Assembly: GCA_037039685.1 (NCBI GenBank)
Contig: JAWNGF010000004.1
Span: 124,001 to 188,000 of the forward strand
Origin: Ceratobasidium sp. AG-K
Taxonomy: Eukaryota; Basidiomycota; Agaricomycetes; Cantharellales; Ceratobasidiaceae
DNA: 64,000 nucleotides
Direction: 5' to 3'
Shown in pieces: positions 10,947-22,400 of this stretch (positions are counted from its first letter, which is position 1; each line of letters opens with the position of its first letter). A model generated the notes under the pieces. That model saw only the letters and a list, made by a program, of their open reading frames with translations. It ran no database searches and was not told the DNA's origin. Made by a program: the position numbers and the translations under genes.

Positions 10947-11776
10947 CTATTGGGAGCCAAGGCCGTACAAAATATTCCGGATCCTTCTTTGAACCCTTCT
11001 GTCTTTAATGATGCGCAGACTTCTCAGAAATATTAATTCAAGATTTTCGTCCTCCAAGAACAACGCGTTGATTACTCCCAGTTTGTCGTACTGTTTGTAT
11101 ATGTAGTTACAATGAACGTCTTCAATAAAGAGTTTTAGGGACTCTAGTCTAAGCTGTTCCCTATGTTGTTCCTGTGTGAGTCGAGGTCTTGGTCCCACTG
11201 AAAAGGGTTTGGTGCGATGTTATTAAGGTGATTTAGAAGGCGGTAATCCTGATTAATAGGAATACGCACTTCTGCTGCGAGGTGACAGTATTTGCCCTTG
11301 ATTTTGTCTTTAAGGGTTTCGATGGTGCGCCACTGACGTTTGTTGTTGTTGATGAGATTTTCGACCTTCCTAGTATGCTTTTCTTGGATTTTGATGAGCT
11401 GATCACGATTTTTGATCAAGACGCGGGTTTGTTCTTGCAAGCGCTCGACTTCAATATTGGTGTCAGTTAGATTTAAGCTTTGGACATGACCTTGATTGGC
11501 TTGTTGCTTGTTTGTGTTGTCAAGGTTAATTTCGACGAACTCGAGCCTTGAATGAAGAGATTGATAATCGGCTTTGAGTTGATTATAGTTTTCGTTGTTT
11601 CTGGTACGTTCGACCCTTAAATCCTCTGCTTGTTTGACTTGATCTTCTTCTAGTACTTCGATTCAACTGTTTAATTCGTTGACTTTGGTGTCTAGATTGA
11701 GCACAAAGTCCTTTAGTCTAAAGACTGCTTTGCAGAGGCTAAAAAAAGCAGGGAACACTTTTAAGGTTAATTAGTT
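10947..11776 (-). pseudogene. Coiled-coil ORF remnant upstream of gag (ORF0)
   Basis: Minus-strand frame open from about 11776, rich in Q/N/E/K/L heptads: QLKADYQSLHSRLEFVEINL, VERLQEQTRVLIKNRDQLIK and RQWRTIETLKDKIKGKY. It then shifts frame near 11190 into LTQEQHREQLRLESLKLFIE and IKDRRVQRRIRNILYGLGSQ, ending at 10947, 22 nt before the gag ATG and in another frame. A TGA near 11665 (NELNS-IEVLEE) and the frameshift mark decay. No ATG opens it; a pyrimidine-rich acceptor-like CTGCTTTTTTTAG near 11740 hints at a spliced start. Function unknown; extra ORFs between leader and gag are not standard in Ty3/Gypsy. Confidence 0.5.
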
Positions 11777-12244
11777 AGTTACTAATTAGTCCCTTTTTAG
11801 TGCGTACTAATGGAAACAAAAAATTGATGTGGTTCTTGATGGGTGAGAGTGTTAACTTGGGTGGTGCTCCGACCACTTTCCAGTTTCTGCTTGAGAGCAT
11901 CTGGCTTCCTCGAGATGTTGGTTTGGATGTGGAGGGTGCTAGGTGCTAAGCTTTTGCTTTATATACTCCTTTTCTGATCTTATCAGTTATCAACAGCCTT
12001 GGGCGGGCGTGATAGCAACAGTGTATAACAGAGTAAGGGTGTATTTAGCTGACTAAAGCTGCTATGACCCGAAAGAGGACAATGATTGGGTTCACTGATG
12101 GCGTATAGCGACTTGGGACTACTGGTCTATATCAAGTATAGCTCTTTGTCCGTTGTACTATGCCCGTTTTCCCGTGTACATTCTATCTACTTGGTGGAAG
12201 AGCAGGGGCTTTTTAAGGCCAATGCTAGGTAAGGCTTGACCTAA
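11777..12244 (-). other. 5' leader of Gy3
   Basis: Non-coding stretch between the 5' LTR and ORF0. On the minus strand it has a TATA-like GGAGTATATAAAGC near 11957-11970. The bases straight after the LTR (TTAGGTCAAGCC) do not match a TGG-type tRNA primer site, so the priming mode is unclear. Confidence 0.5.
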
Positions 12245-12659
12245 TGTCCCGACTTGGGTCAATTAGGTATATATAAGGTTAAGGGGTTCGACTTAGACAA
12301 GTCTTTGAACCCAAGGAGTGGTGATGAGTAAGAGGATGTAATTGGGCAAGTCCTAGTGGAGAGGAGGTCAAGCCTTGTCGTTAACCGGCTTGACCTCTGG
12401 GTTTATATACATGAGGGATCAGTGCCACGTCATCATCTATCAGTGTGGGAAAGCCGAGTACAACCGATGATAAGCGAGATAAGAGATATGACTCGACATT
12501 CTGGAAGTTCCGGAAGCATCACCAATATCAAATGAAAAGACAAATACATCACATGATACAATTTAAGCGCCAGAGGACATTTGTACCAAAAAAGGAAAGT
12601 GTTCGGAAAAAAAGATATAAAATCAGAATAAAATGTCTGAGCTTAGTCAGCTCATGACA
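12245..12659 (-). repeat. 5' LTR of Gy3
   Basis: 415 bp, same orientation as 5293..5707 and differing from it at about five positions by eye (for example CCCAGGG/CCCAAGG and CTCAAC/CTCGAC). It ends at 12659 and is followed directly by the ACCTC target duplicate. Confidence 0.95.
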
Positions 12660-15477
12660 ACCTCCTACCAGCAGCCAAATTAAAGCATGGCCCCATTTAC
12701 AAGACGTCCCCAGCTGAAGACAAAGAAATGAAGAAAGTACTGGAAACCCTCATCCGGAGGGGACATATTCAAATTTCCAAGTCTCCTTTAGCATCACCAG
12801 TCCTATTTGTCAAAAAAACCAATCCAGAAGATCCAAACAACCCAGAGCTACGCTTTTGCATTGACTATAGATATGTGAATTTGCTGTGCAAATTCAATGC
12901 AAGTGGAATCCCTCTACTGGATCAATGGTTAAGGGCCCCGGAAGGATTTGTTATTGGTACCACTCTGGACTTGGCACAGGGATTTCATCAAACCCAAATA
13001 GCGGCAGGACATGAATGGAAAACAGCCTTCAAAACTCAGTATGGCATGTACAAATGGAAAGTCATGCCCTTTGGTCTCAAGAACGCTCCATCAAGTTTCC
13101 AGTCCCTAATGAACTCCATATTCAGGGACATTATGGGGGTTTTTGTACTTGTATACATTGATTATATCTTCATTTTTTCCAAACAAGTTGAAGACCATCC
13201 AGAACACATCAAAGAGGTACTAAGAAGACTAAGGGAACACAAGTTGATTGCAAAACTGAGGAAATGCAAGTTCCACCAAACCAAACTGGACTTGGTAGGA
13301 CTGGTCATTTCCAATAAAGGAATCAAAATGGATCAGGAAAAAGTCACAGCAGCCATGAATTGGAAACCACCCAAGAATGTTAAACAAGTTCAAGAGTTCC
13401 TAGGATTTGTCAATTTCTATTGAAGATTCATTCAAGACTTTGCCAGCAGAGCTAGACCTCTATACAACCTACTCAAGAAGAATCAAAAGTGGCAGTGGAC
13501 AAGCAAAGAACAAGATGGCATGAATGCATTAAAGGAAGCTCTTAAGGTGGCACCTGTAATGATGCAACCTGATCAAAATAAAGAGTTTTTCCTTGAGACA
13601 GATGTGTCAGGGTTTGCCACAGGAGCAGTTTTATCTCAAAAGGATGAAGAAGGGAAATTACACCCAGTAGCCTTCCCTTCTAAATCACTAAATCCGGCTG
13701 AACAAAACTACAACATTTTTGATAAAGAACTATTGGCAATCATTAGGGCCTTCAAAGAATGGCGGCACTTACTTCAAGGCACAGAAAAAGCCATTCAAGT
13801 GATAACAGATCACAAAAATTTAGAATACTTCTCATCATCCAAACAATTAAACCAACACCAAATCCGCTGGATGAATTTGTTAGTGGACTTCAACTTCCAA
13901 ATCATGTACAGGCCAGGAAACCAGAATAAAAAAGCAGACATTCTCTCAAGGCAATATGACCTAGAACCTTTGGGGGGGGTAGAGAACCAAGTTCTTCTCA
14001 AACCAGACATTTTTATTTTGGCTATTACCCCTGACCAGGAGATTAACAATCTAATCAGAGAAGCAATCCTCAAAGATCCCAGATTAGAGGAAGCTCACAA
14101 CAAGCTGAGAAACAGAGAAAAAGTCAAAGATTGGGAATACAGAGAAGGACTCCTAATTCTCAAGGGAAAGATCTTTGTCCCCAAGGATGAAACCATTAGA
14201 AACCTGATATTGGAATTGCGCCATGACAATATTACAGCTGGGCACCCTGGACAAGCAAGAACATTGGAATTGGTCTTAAGAACTTACTACTGGCCAACCA
14301 TGAAGAAATTTGTCAACTCTTATGTGTCACACTGCAAAACATGCATTTGAGTCAAACCATTGAACCAACTCCCCACAGGACTACTGCGTCCTTTACATAT
14401 TCCTGAAAGACCTTGGGAAGAGATCTCCTACAACGTGATTGTAGGGCTCCCAGAGTCAGAAGGATATGACGCAATCTTGACAGTGGTAGATTGGTTCTCC
14501 AAGATGGCACACTATCTCCCTTGCAAATCAACGGCCACAGCAGTAGACATAGCCAATAGCTTTGTTGCAAACATTTGGAAACTTCACGGCACCCCAAAAG
14601 CAACAGTCTTGGATAGAGGATCCACCTTCAAGTCAAAGTTCATTAAGCATCTGTACAGACAGTTGGACATAAAACCACCTTCAGCACAGCCTACCATCCA
14701 AGGACAGACAGACAGTCAGAATGGGCAAACCAAGTTGTTGAAATCTTTATCAGGGCTTTTGTCAACCATAGGCAAAACAACTGGGTAGCCTTACTCCCTA
14801 TGGCAGAATTTGCTTACAATAATGGAATCCAAGCATCCACTGGCAAAACCCCTTTCCAGATCTGTCAGGGTTTCAACCCTAGAATTAACATTGGGGAAGA
14901 ATCAGACTATACTGTTCCTGAAGCTGATGCCCATGCGGAATTCCTGTTGAAAGGATACAATGAAGTCAAAGCCGCTCTCATCCTGGCAAACCAATCCTAC
15001 AAACACTACTTTGATAAGGGAGCCAAAGAACCAGAAGAGATAAACCATGGAGATAAAGTCTGGCTTAATCATCAAAACATATCTACAGACAGACCTTCAG
15101 TAAAACTCTCTCACAAAGTTTTAGGCCCTTACAAAGTACTGGAAAAAATAGGGACTCACACCTTTAGACTGGAATTACCAAAGTCAATGAAGATCCATCC
15201 TGTCTTCCATGTCATGTTGCTCAAAAAATTTCACTCCAATCCCCATGGTTGCAAACCCACTCAACCACCCCCTATTGTCACAAAAGAAGGAGAAGAAGAG
15301 TGGGAAGTCAAAGAGGTCCTTAATTCCAAGAGAATTTGCTGTCAACTCCACTATTACATCAAATGGAAAGGATACTCTCATGCAGACAATTCTTGGCAAA
15401 GAAAGGAAGACCCCAAGAATGCTCCTGCGCTAGTTGATAAATTCCACAAACTCCACCCCACTGCACCAGGCCCTTAG
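12660..15477 (+). pseudogene. Pol of Gy2: RT, RNase H, integrase, chromodomain, broken
   Basis: Same protein as Gy3 Pol: RT (LRFCIDYRYVNLLC, VMPFGLKNAPSSFQ), RNase H (FFLETDVSGFATGAVLSQ), HHCC finger, DDE core and chromodomain (YYIKWKGYSHADNSW). Visible damage: the RT catalytic motif reads YIDY instead of YIDD (near 13159). TGA lies at 13421..13423 (NFY-RFIQD, where Gy3 has CAA). TGA lies at 14348..14350 after CKTCI, the same site as in Gy3. A 1-bp deletion near 14673 shifts the integrase frame after LYRQLDIK. From there the correct frame runs open to TAG 15477. It cannot make a working polymerase. Confidence 0.92.
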
Positions 15478-15487
15478 GAGGGGGTAA

Positions 15488-15902
15488 TGTCATGAGCTGA
15501 CTAAGCTCAGACATTTTATTCTGATTTTATATCTTTTTTTCCGAACACTTTCCTTTTTTGGTACAAATGTCCTCTGGTGCTTAGCTTGTATCATGTGATG
15601 TATTTGTCTTTTCATTTGATATTGGTGTTGCTTCCAGAACTTCTAGAATGTTGAGTCATACCTCTTATCTTGCTTATCATTGGTTGTACTTGGCTTTCTC
15701 ACACTGATAGATAATGATGTGGCACTGATCCCTCATGTATATAAACCCAGAGGTCAAGCCAGTTAATGACAAGGCTTGACCTCCTTTCCACTAAGGACTT
15801 GCTAAATCAACTACCCTTACTATCACCATTCCTTGGGTTCTAAGACTTGTCTAAGTTGAACCCCTTAACCTTTTATATACCTAATTGACCCAAGTTGGGA
15901 CA
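15488..15902 (+). repeat. 3' LTR of Gy2, CpG-depleted, with polypurine tract
   Basis: 415 bp, preceded at once by AGGAGGGGGTAA (15476..15487). Against the Gy3 LTRs it differs mainly by C-to-T and G-to-A changes at former CG sites: CTCGCTT to CTTGCTT, ATCGGTT to ATTGGTT, ACTCGG to ACTTGG, GTCGAG to GTTGAG, TTCCGG to TTCCAG. This marks it as the oldest LTR of the family here. Confidence 0.93.
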
Positions 15903-17993
15903 AATGTCTGTCGCTCTGATGGATATCTCTGGTTACTTCAATAACATTGACCATGCCACCCTTGTCAAAATCTGCTTGTGGTTTGGTTTTCCTGTTGGAG
16001 TCTGTGATTGGCTGTGGTCCTTCTTATCTGATCGCACTGCGGCGTTCCAGATCAATAGTGACATACTTTCCTTTTTTACTCTTGGTAATTGTGGTGTCCC
16101 ACAAGGGTCCCCTATCTCCCCTATTGTTTCTTCCATCTACACTGCCCCTCTCATCAATCATCTCATGCAGGTGGACAGCATTTCCATATGTGCCTATATT
16201 GACAACTTTCTTATCAGTTGTATAGGGTCCACTCAGGACATCAGGGTTGAGAATCTCACCCATGATATTGGTTGCATTCAGGACGGCTTGAAGGACTTTG
16301 GTCTTTCAGCTGAAATGGACAAAACTGAACTTATCCATTTTGCCAAAAGCCCAAAGGACATGGCAACCAACTTGGCGGTCAGGCTTGGGCCTTGTGCCAA
16401 AGATATCCTGCACCCCAAGGATTGCATCCATTGGCTAGGTTTTTTCCTAGACTGCTGTCTTGATTTCAAAAAACACGTGACCCAGCTGTCCACGCATGCA
16501 AAGTCCATCCTGGGAGGGATGCGCATGCTGGGTAATACAGTTAGAGGCTTATCCATTGGTCATGCCTGCACTCTTGTTAACACATGTGTTATGCCTATTC
16601 TTACCTATGGTTCTTTGTTGTGGATTAGGAACCAGAACGCTAAGTTGCTTTGCAAGATACTGCAGATGGTCCAGAACAAAGCCTGTTGTTGGGTCATGGG
16701 GTCCTTCCGTACTGCCCCCACTGCACCCCTTCAACATATCGCCGCCTTACCACCCATCCGTCATTGCATCAGCAGAGCTGCGGCTGGCTATGCCGCCAAG
16801 GTACTCTTGCTACCCCCGTCCTCTCACATTGCTTGTCATTTACCACAAGATTTCAAGACTTCCTCACCCTTGGTCTCACACCCGTTGGCTCAGTCACCCA
16901 TCAATCACATCACTAGCTTCACCCATCCCAAAGCTGAGCAATGCATACCTTACCTAACAATGCCGTGGGAAGGCCTCAATTGTTTTGGAGATAGGGTCCT
17001 AGTCAACCTTCCTGGGGTTGCAGGCATGCCTTTGGAAAGGAAAGCCTACACCATGGTTCTGAAGCATTGCCTAGCATGTGATTGGGCTGGCAACACTTTG
17101 GAACTGTATACAGATGGCTCTCATTCCGCAAATGACATGGGCCGCAACACCGGATGGAGCTGGGTCTTGCTCAGGAATGGGCAAGAAGTTTCCTCAGATA
17201 GTGGTGGTCTTGGATGCAGGGTGACCAGTTACAACAGAGAAGCCTGGGCGCTTTCCTTAGGGCTTTTTCACGCCTTACAGGTCATGCATGAGAACGACGA
17301 TTGACATATCCACATCTTATGCAACAATACTTCACTCCTCCAGGCCCTCTTGTCAAGGGACCCCAAGGGCACGTCATCAGCCTTGGATTCATCCAGACGC
17401 GCCCTTCTTGACTTTCTCCTGCTTCATGCGGATGCAAATATTGAGTTGTCATGGGTCCCCTCTCACAAAGGGGTCTTTGGGAATGAACGGGCGGACAGGA
17501 TGGGATGGCCAAGAAGGCGGCGAAGGCGACCCCAACCTTACGCTTCAACAGGTCCAGCGACTATATCAAACACCATGCACGTGAGCGGCTCCTGAGGGAT
17601 TGGAACTCCGACTGGGGGCAGTTCAAGAAGTCTAACCCCACATCACTGGCGACGCAAGGCCTAGCCTTTCCGCCAAGACTCAAACTGCACCCCATCCATG
17701 CTAAGCCGGGGCATCAAAGGGGCATTCATACTCAGTTGATCTGGGCCATCACTGGTCATGGTCGGCATGCCTCATTCCTTGCACGCATTGGATCCATCCC
17801 ATCACCTGCTTGCCCTTGTGGCGCCCTTTCTCAAACCGTCCCCCACATCTTCCGGGAGTGTCCCAGACATGACCGAGGGAGGCGGCTTTTGAAGAGCACC
17901 AGCTGGTCTCTGAACATGTTGTATATCTTCTCCAAGTCTGCAGGTCTCAAAGCGGCTCTGGGGTTTTTAGCCTTGGAGAGGGTTGATATCTAG
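15903..17993 (+). pseudogene. LINE ORF2: RT, RNase H, C-terminal CCHC motif
   Basis: RT motifs: VALMDISGYFNNIDHATLVK, GVPQGSPISPIVSSIY and the catalytic box CAYIDNFLIS, where the second Asp of the usual DD pair is Asn. RNase H: LELYTDGSHSANDMGRNTGW, YNREAWALSLGLFHAL, IELSWVPSHKGVFGNERAD. The end has CPCGALSQTVPHIFRECPRH, the LINE-type zinc motif. Breaks: TGA at 17302..17304 with the same frame continuing, then a frameshift near 17505 within the GNERADRMG region, after which the frame runs to TAG at 17993. RNase H inside ORF2 suggests an I/Tad-like clade (inference). Confidence 0.9.
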
Positions 17994-18165
17994 TTTCTCA
18001 CGCGCTCTTTACCTTTGCCTACTCTGCTTGCACCTTTCTTTCTTTCCCCTTCTCCTGTGTGCTGCTTTCCTACACCTGGGTTGTACTTAGTGTTTGGCTT
18101 TGTTGCGGTGTCTCCCTCGTAGGAGGCCGCCTTATAAATAGTATCCAAAAAAAAAAAAAAAAAAA
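15903..18165 (+). mobile_element. LINE-like non-LTR retrotransposon, 3' part
   Basis: Starts where Gy2's LTR ends and finishes in a 19-nt poly(A) (18147..18165), the usual 3' end of a non-LTR element. It contains RT, RNase H and a terminal cysteine-rich motif in that order. The 5' half is outside the window or on the other side of Gy2. Confidence 0.9.
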
Positions 18166-18205
18166 GGTGGCCACGTGACTCATGCTCTCTCATTTCTCAG
18201 CAATC

Positions 18206-19310
18206 ATGCACGTTTTGCCACCGGAGATACTCCTCCTAATTGCTCAAGAGCTGCAAGCATATCCCAGGTCGCTGATGAACCTTTGCATGATCGACACGTT
18301 AGCGCATCTATTTTTATGTCCAATTTTGTATAGTCAGGTCCAGCTCAATTCTTCCAAGTCTGTGCTCGTTTTCTGTCAAACAATAACTGTACATCGGCCA
18401 CTATACGCCAATCATGTCCTGGCGCTTCGCATTGGACGCTTCACCTGGGATGCGGACACAGAATCTTTGGGCTTCAGACTAGACAGGAATCTCGTACCAG
18501 TTGTTTGTAATGCGCTCGGGGCCACATTTAACCTCCAAGCCTTATCGCTCACGATCACGCGCCCAGCTCTCAATCTTTTGCTGGCTGACTTCAAGCCCCC
18601 TTTTGAACTCACGAATTTTGCTCATTCTGGTAGCTTCTCGTCTCCGCTGAGGCAATTCCTCGCAAATCAGACCTCCATTACAGAGCTGCATTGGAATGCT
18701 TCTGTGCATAGCAGATCGGGCCAACTTCTTCGTGAATTGGCACAAGCGGATCTGGAATTTCTCCCTCAACTAGCAAGGGTGACTGGCCCTCTCAACGTTG
18801 TGGCGACATTGATACCACGACGGCGTGTTAATAGTCTCGCTATACTTTATGAGCCCCCGTCGCGAGTAGACTGGACACTATTATCCAATTCAGTTAACAA
18901 GGGAGCTGTTCCTATTACTTCCATTCAGTTAGGGATGAAGCACCAAGTATGGGATTGCTGGAGGGATTTCCTTTCTAGCTTTTGTGCGAGTGGGCAAAGC
19001 TCTACATTGAAGGTGCTACACCTAATAGCAACTCGTGTAGGTAACTTGGCTCTTCAACTAAGTTTCTCCGCCTTAAATAATTATTCAGTACAGTCCAGAC
19101 CTAAAGGAGGGCTGGTGCATATATCCCAATCAACTCGTTGGGTTTAATGCATTGGAGTATCTGGAAGTCTCGTATGAGGGCAGGCGTCGGGTTTCAACAC
19201 AGGAACTTGAAAATTGGACCGAGTTCCGGTCCATAGGGCGGCTAGATAGCTGGAGTTCGAACCTCCCTTCGTTGAAGTCGGTAGTTTTATTTGGTTATGA
19301 ATTGAAGTGA
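18206..19310 (+). CDS. F-box-like protein, one intron
   Basis: Exons 18206..19036 and 19089..19310; the 52-bp intron (GTAGGT...TTCAG) keeps frame and gives 350 residues. The start ATG is placed directly before LPPEILLLIAQELQAYPRSL, an F-box-like opening followed by a C-terminal half of leucine-rich character (EYLEVSYEG, LPSLKSVVLFG). F-box proteins usually bring substrates to SCF ubiquitin ligases by binding Skp1; the substrate here is unknown. Large families of such genes occur in agaricomycetes. An upstream ATG (18182-region frame) would add eight residues. It converges on the LysM gene, with only 129 bp between stops. Confidence 0.72.
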
Positions 19311-19439
19311 ACTTGGATAATGCTAACCAATTTACTCGGGGCCAACTTCAATTAATCAATCTTGAAACAGATCGTGACTTTGATACAGCGACTAAAAATC
19401 TAATGCCACCATTCCATTGATTATATTGTACCAAGTGCC

Positions 19440-22400
19440 TTAATTCAACTTGGCCGTGGAGGTGGGCGCAGCGTAAGGCTGGAGAATTGTAACTGTCGTG
19501 TATTCGCACTTCCCAAACATATCGCAATCGATCTCTGACTTCAACTGGCTCGAGAGGCAGTTGTATAGGCACCCATTCCTTACGCTACAACTTTGGAATT
19601 CCTGTATCATCTCTTGTGAGAAATTGGTTGAAATTTTTGATCGGTTGAGGAGACTGCTTACCTGAGGAAGACACTGGGGTCCGAATGCACAACAGTACTT
19701 GCCGGATGGTGATCTACCAAACCCAGGCGCAATAAAAAAATATCACAATTATCCTTTTTTAAAGATAACTCACTTGGCCAGGGAATTTGTCTGGTTGCAG
19801 GTTCCGCATGGGTTCCCGCCCCAAGCACTGAAATTGCCGCTGGGAAAGACATACGCTGGCGGATCGTAATAGCTGGGAGGAAACTCTGCACGATCTGTAT
19901 CTTTATACTAGAGATAAAAACCATGAGCTTGCAGTCTGGGCAAAGATCGTAAAAAATTCTAGGACATACCGTGTCGCAGTTCTTGGTACAGCCATTCACG
20001 GACTTGCAGTACCACAAAGTTGACGCCTGGCAGATCCCAAGAATCGAGCAGCATTCTCTCGAGGTACAGTTAATGCAAGGGCTCGGTACGGTAGTTGGCG
20101 GTGATATAGGCGTGATTTTCCACTATGTAGCGGGGTTGTCAGAGGATTGACTGAGGTATACGGTTGAGTACCTACCGTCGGCGTGGCAGATGTGCTAGGT
20201 TTTACGACTCCGCTATCCCCAATGCAATTCTCTTGACACCCCTACCCATTCTTGTACGTTAAATGGCCCATATGTTGATTGAAATGAACTTACATTTGCT
20301 CGTTGGCAAATTTCTGCTTTTTGTCATACGCTCCGCATAACGGTACTTGACATTTAAGCGAGATTAGAAACCAGAAATATCCACATCGGGGATCTACTCG
20401 CAAGCTGTGGGATTATTTCCACTCGGCACTTGAGGAAGCGTAGAGTTGCCTTGGGCAGAGCACACTAGAGATGAGAGCTGCAGAGCATCACAGTTGGTTC
20501 ATTGGTTGATAGACTTCCACTCGTCGAGGGACATGGCAACCTTTGTCGCAAGGTCATCTGGCCTTTTGGTCAGTCGAGTAATCAGAATGATGGAGACTGG
20601 ATGGCAAACGTACAGCAAGTATCCCCTTGAACGACTTGGATAAGCTTAGGGCAGATCGAGATATAGGGGCTGTATGAACACAGCGAGCTGCCGACTGTTG
20701 GAGCGTTGCAGTTTAGACTAGGGTTGAGACTCTTGAGCTGAGTGCTTGTGAGCGAATTCTTGGCAGCGATGTCTAGATTTCACTTGGTTAGCCTCGGCTA
20801 AATGAAGCTGCGGGCCAAACCTACTTTGACAAGTATCCCCTGGTACGATCTAGAAGCGTGCATTAGTTTAGCCGTGGTAATACGAGTGGCAAATCATACC
20901 GTATACTGCCTCGTGTAAGACGTCGTTGGGGTTCCAGTTAATCTGGGAGCCGTACAAATTACCTCCTGCAAGGGAAATATCAAATAAGTACACCACGTCA
21001 ATAAGAAACAATGAGGTCCTAGCACGTACATTAACATTAACATTAGAACACTGTGCATTTACGTTTGAATTGAGAGCAAGCAAATTCGATAGTGACAGCT
21101 TGAGCGAATCAGCGATTTTCTGGCAGCCACCTTCTTTCCCAGTGATCTAAAATGACAAGAACATTTAGTTAGAGTCTACGGGTAGAACTTAAACAGCAGG
21201 AACCTTCCTGATAAACTGAGCTACAATCGTGCTTTGGAGAATCGACACATAAGGCTTGACCACTGATAATGTTGGAACATGCCGCATTGATGGTAGGGTT
21301 TAGCTACGATGGCCCATTCAACGCACTTTAGTATTGGAGTATTGGAGCTCACGATTCCGAGCCAGTATCTGGAAATTCCAGCTCTGGCACCGATCTTATC
21401 ACACGTGTCGCCCGACTGAATCGTGGTGAGGCGAGTACAAGCCGTCGAAGTCGGAGCGGCTAGACATTGAGGGGTTGAATTCCGGGCAAAAGTGAACACG
21501 GCAGGAAAATTTACCGGCTGATGTGGTAGTCTGAGTCACGCTTGTAGTATCAGTGGCTATCAAACATATAATTTTACGACGGTTCTATTCCGAACATTGC
21601 CAACTACATACTTCAGCCCTTGATACACAAACTCATTCCCACTCCCAAGGCACAATCTGATCCAACGTTCGGGTTGTTGGTGATGAGTTGGTCGGTCGTA
21701 ATTGAGTTTGCAGTTGCGATGGCGTAGCAGGTATCACCCGACTTGACGGTGTATACGGGCTATGTGAGTGAGTTCCGTTAATGTTGAAATTCTGACTGGA
21801 CGGGGATAAACTGCGGACTGACCTGGCAGTTGTACGAGGCACTAGTAAGGCATAGGATCTGCCCAATGGATAGAGCGTTACAGTTCAGACCAGGGTTCAG
21901 GCGAGTCAGTTGGTAGTTGGAGATCTTGTTGGTGACGGCGATGGCGCTGCAGCTTTACGAAATAACATCTGTTGGACAAAGTCGACATAATATTGCACAG
22001 GACTCACTTGTCGCCGGACTTAACCGAGTAGGTCTTTGTGCAAGCTACAGTTCCTATTATCGAAAGGAGTTTAGAAAGCTAAAGTGAACATTTTGAAGAG
22101 AATGTACCTGAAGGCGCTGCGGAGCTCGAGGTTCGCGCTGGAAGTGAAATATCAGGCGTTGAAATGCGGCGTTGAGTGCGTCGAACTTACTCGCAGACGT
22201 CGATGTAGCCGTGGTCCCGCCCGCTACACAAATAACTTGACCCGGCTGTTCCACAGAGTCAGACGTTTATCAATTAGGGTTAATGTCTCGAACGAACCTG
22301 GATCGCACATGCAGTTCCGAGCTGAGGGTTATTGGCGACTGAGTGGAATTGGTCAGAACGCACTTATCCGGGCAGATAAGTAACTCACTGAGTTTATCTG

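Larger units (their letters stand above)
5293..12659 (-). mobile_element. Ty3/Gypsy chromovirus Gy3 inserted into Gy2
   Basis: Complete minus-strand element bounded by 415-bp LTRs (5293..5707 and 12245..12659) that begin TGTCATGAG and end GGGACA in sense. It is flanked by the 5-bp target duplication ACCTC. Internal order in sense: leader, coiled-coil ORF remnant, gag, protease-RT-RNase H-integrase-chromodomain, polypurine tract, 3' LTR. Comparing the two LTRs by eye gives about five differences in 415, so insertion is fairly recent but decay has begun (TGA codons at 9806, 8010 and 6846). Gag is also split by a solo LTR. Confidence 0.93.
12660..15902 (+). mobile_element. Right part of older Gypsy copy Gy2
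   Basis: Plus-strand continuation of 4821..5292 after the Gy3 insertion, from the RT N-terminus to the 3' LTR. Because the 3' LTR ends at 15902 and LINE coding sequence begins at once, Gy2 itself sits inside a LINE-like element. The 5' end of Gy2 lies left of the window or was lost with the Gy1 insertion. Confidence 0.92.

Noticed and set aside
5493..12657. Recurring 70-codon ORF starting MGKPSTTDDKRDKRY (5493, 10418 minus, 12445)
   Set aside because: It lies inside each copy of the 415-bp LTR; it repeats because the LTR repeats and decays in the oldest LTR.
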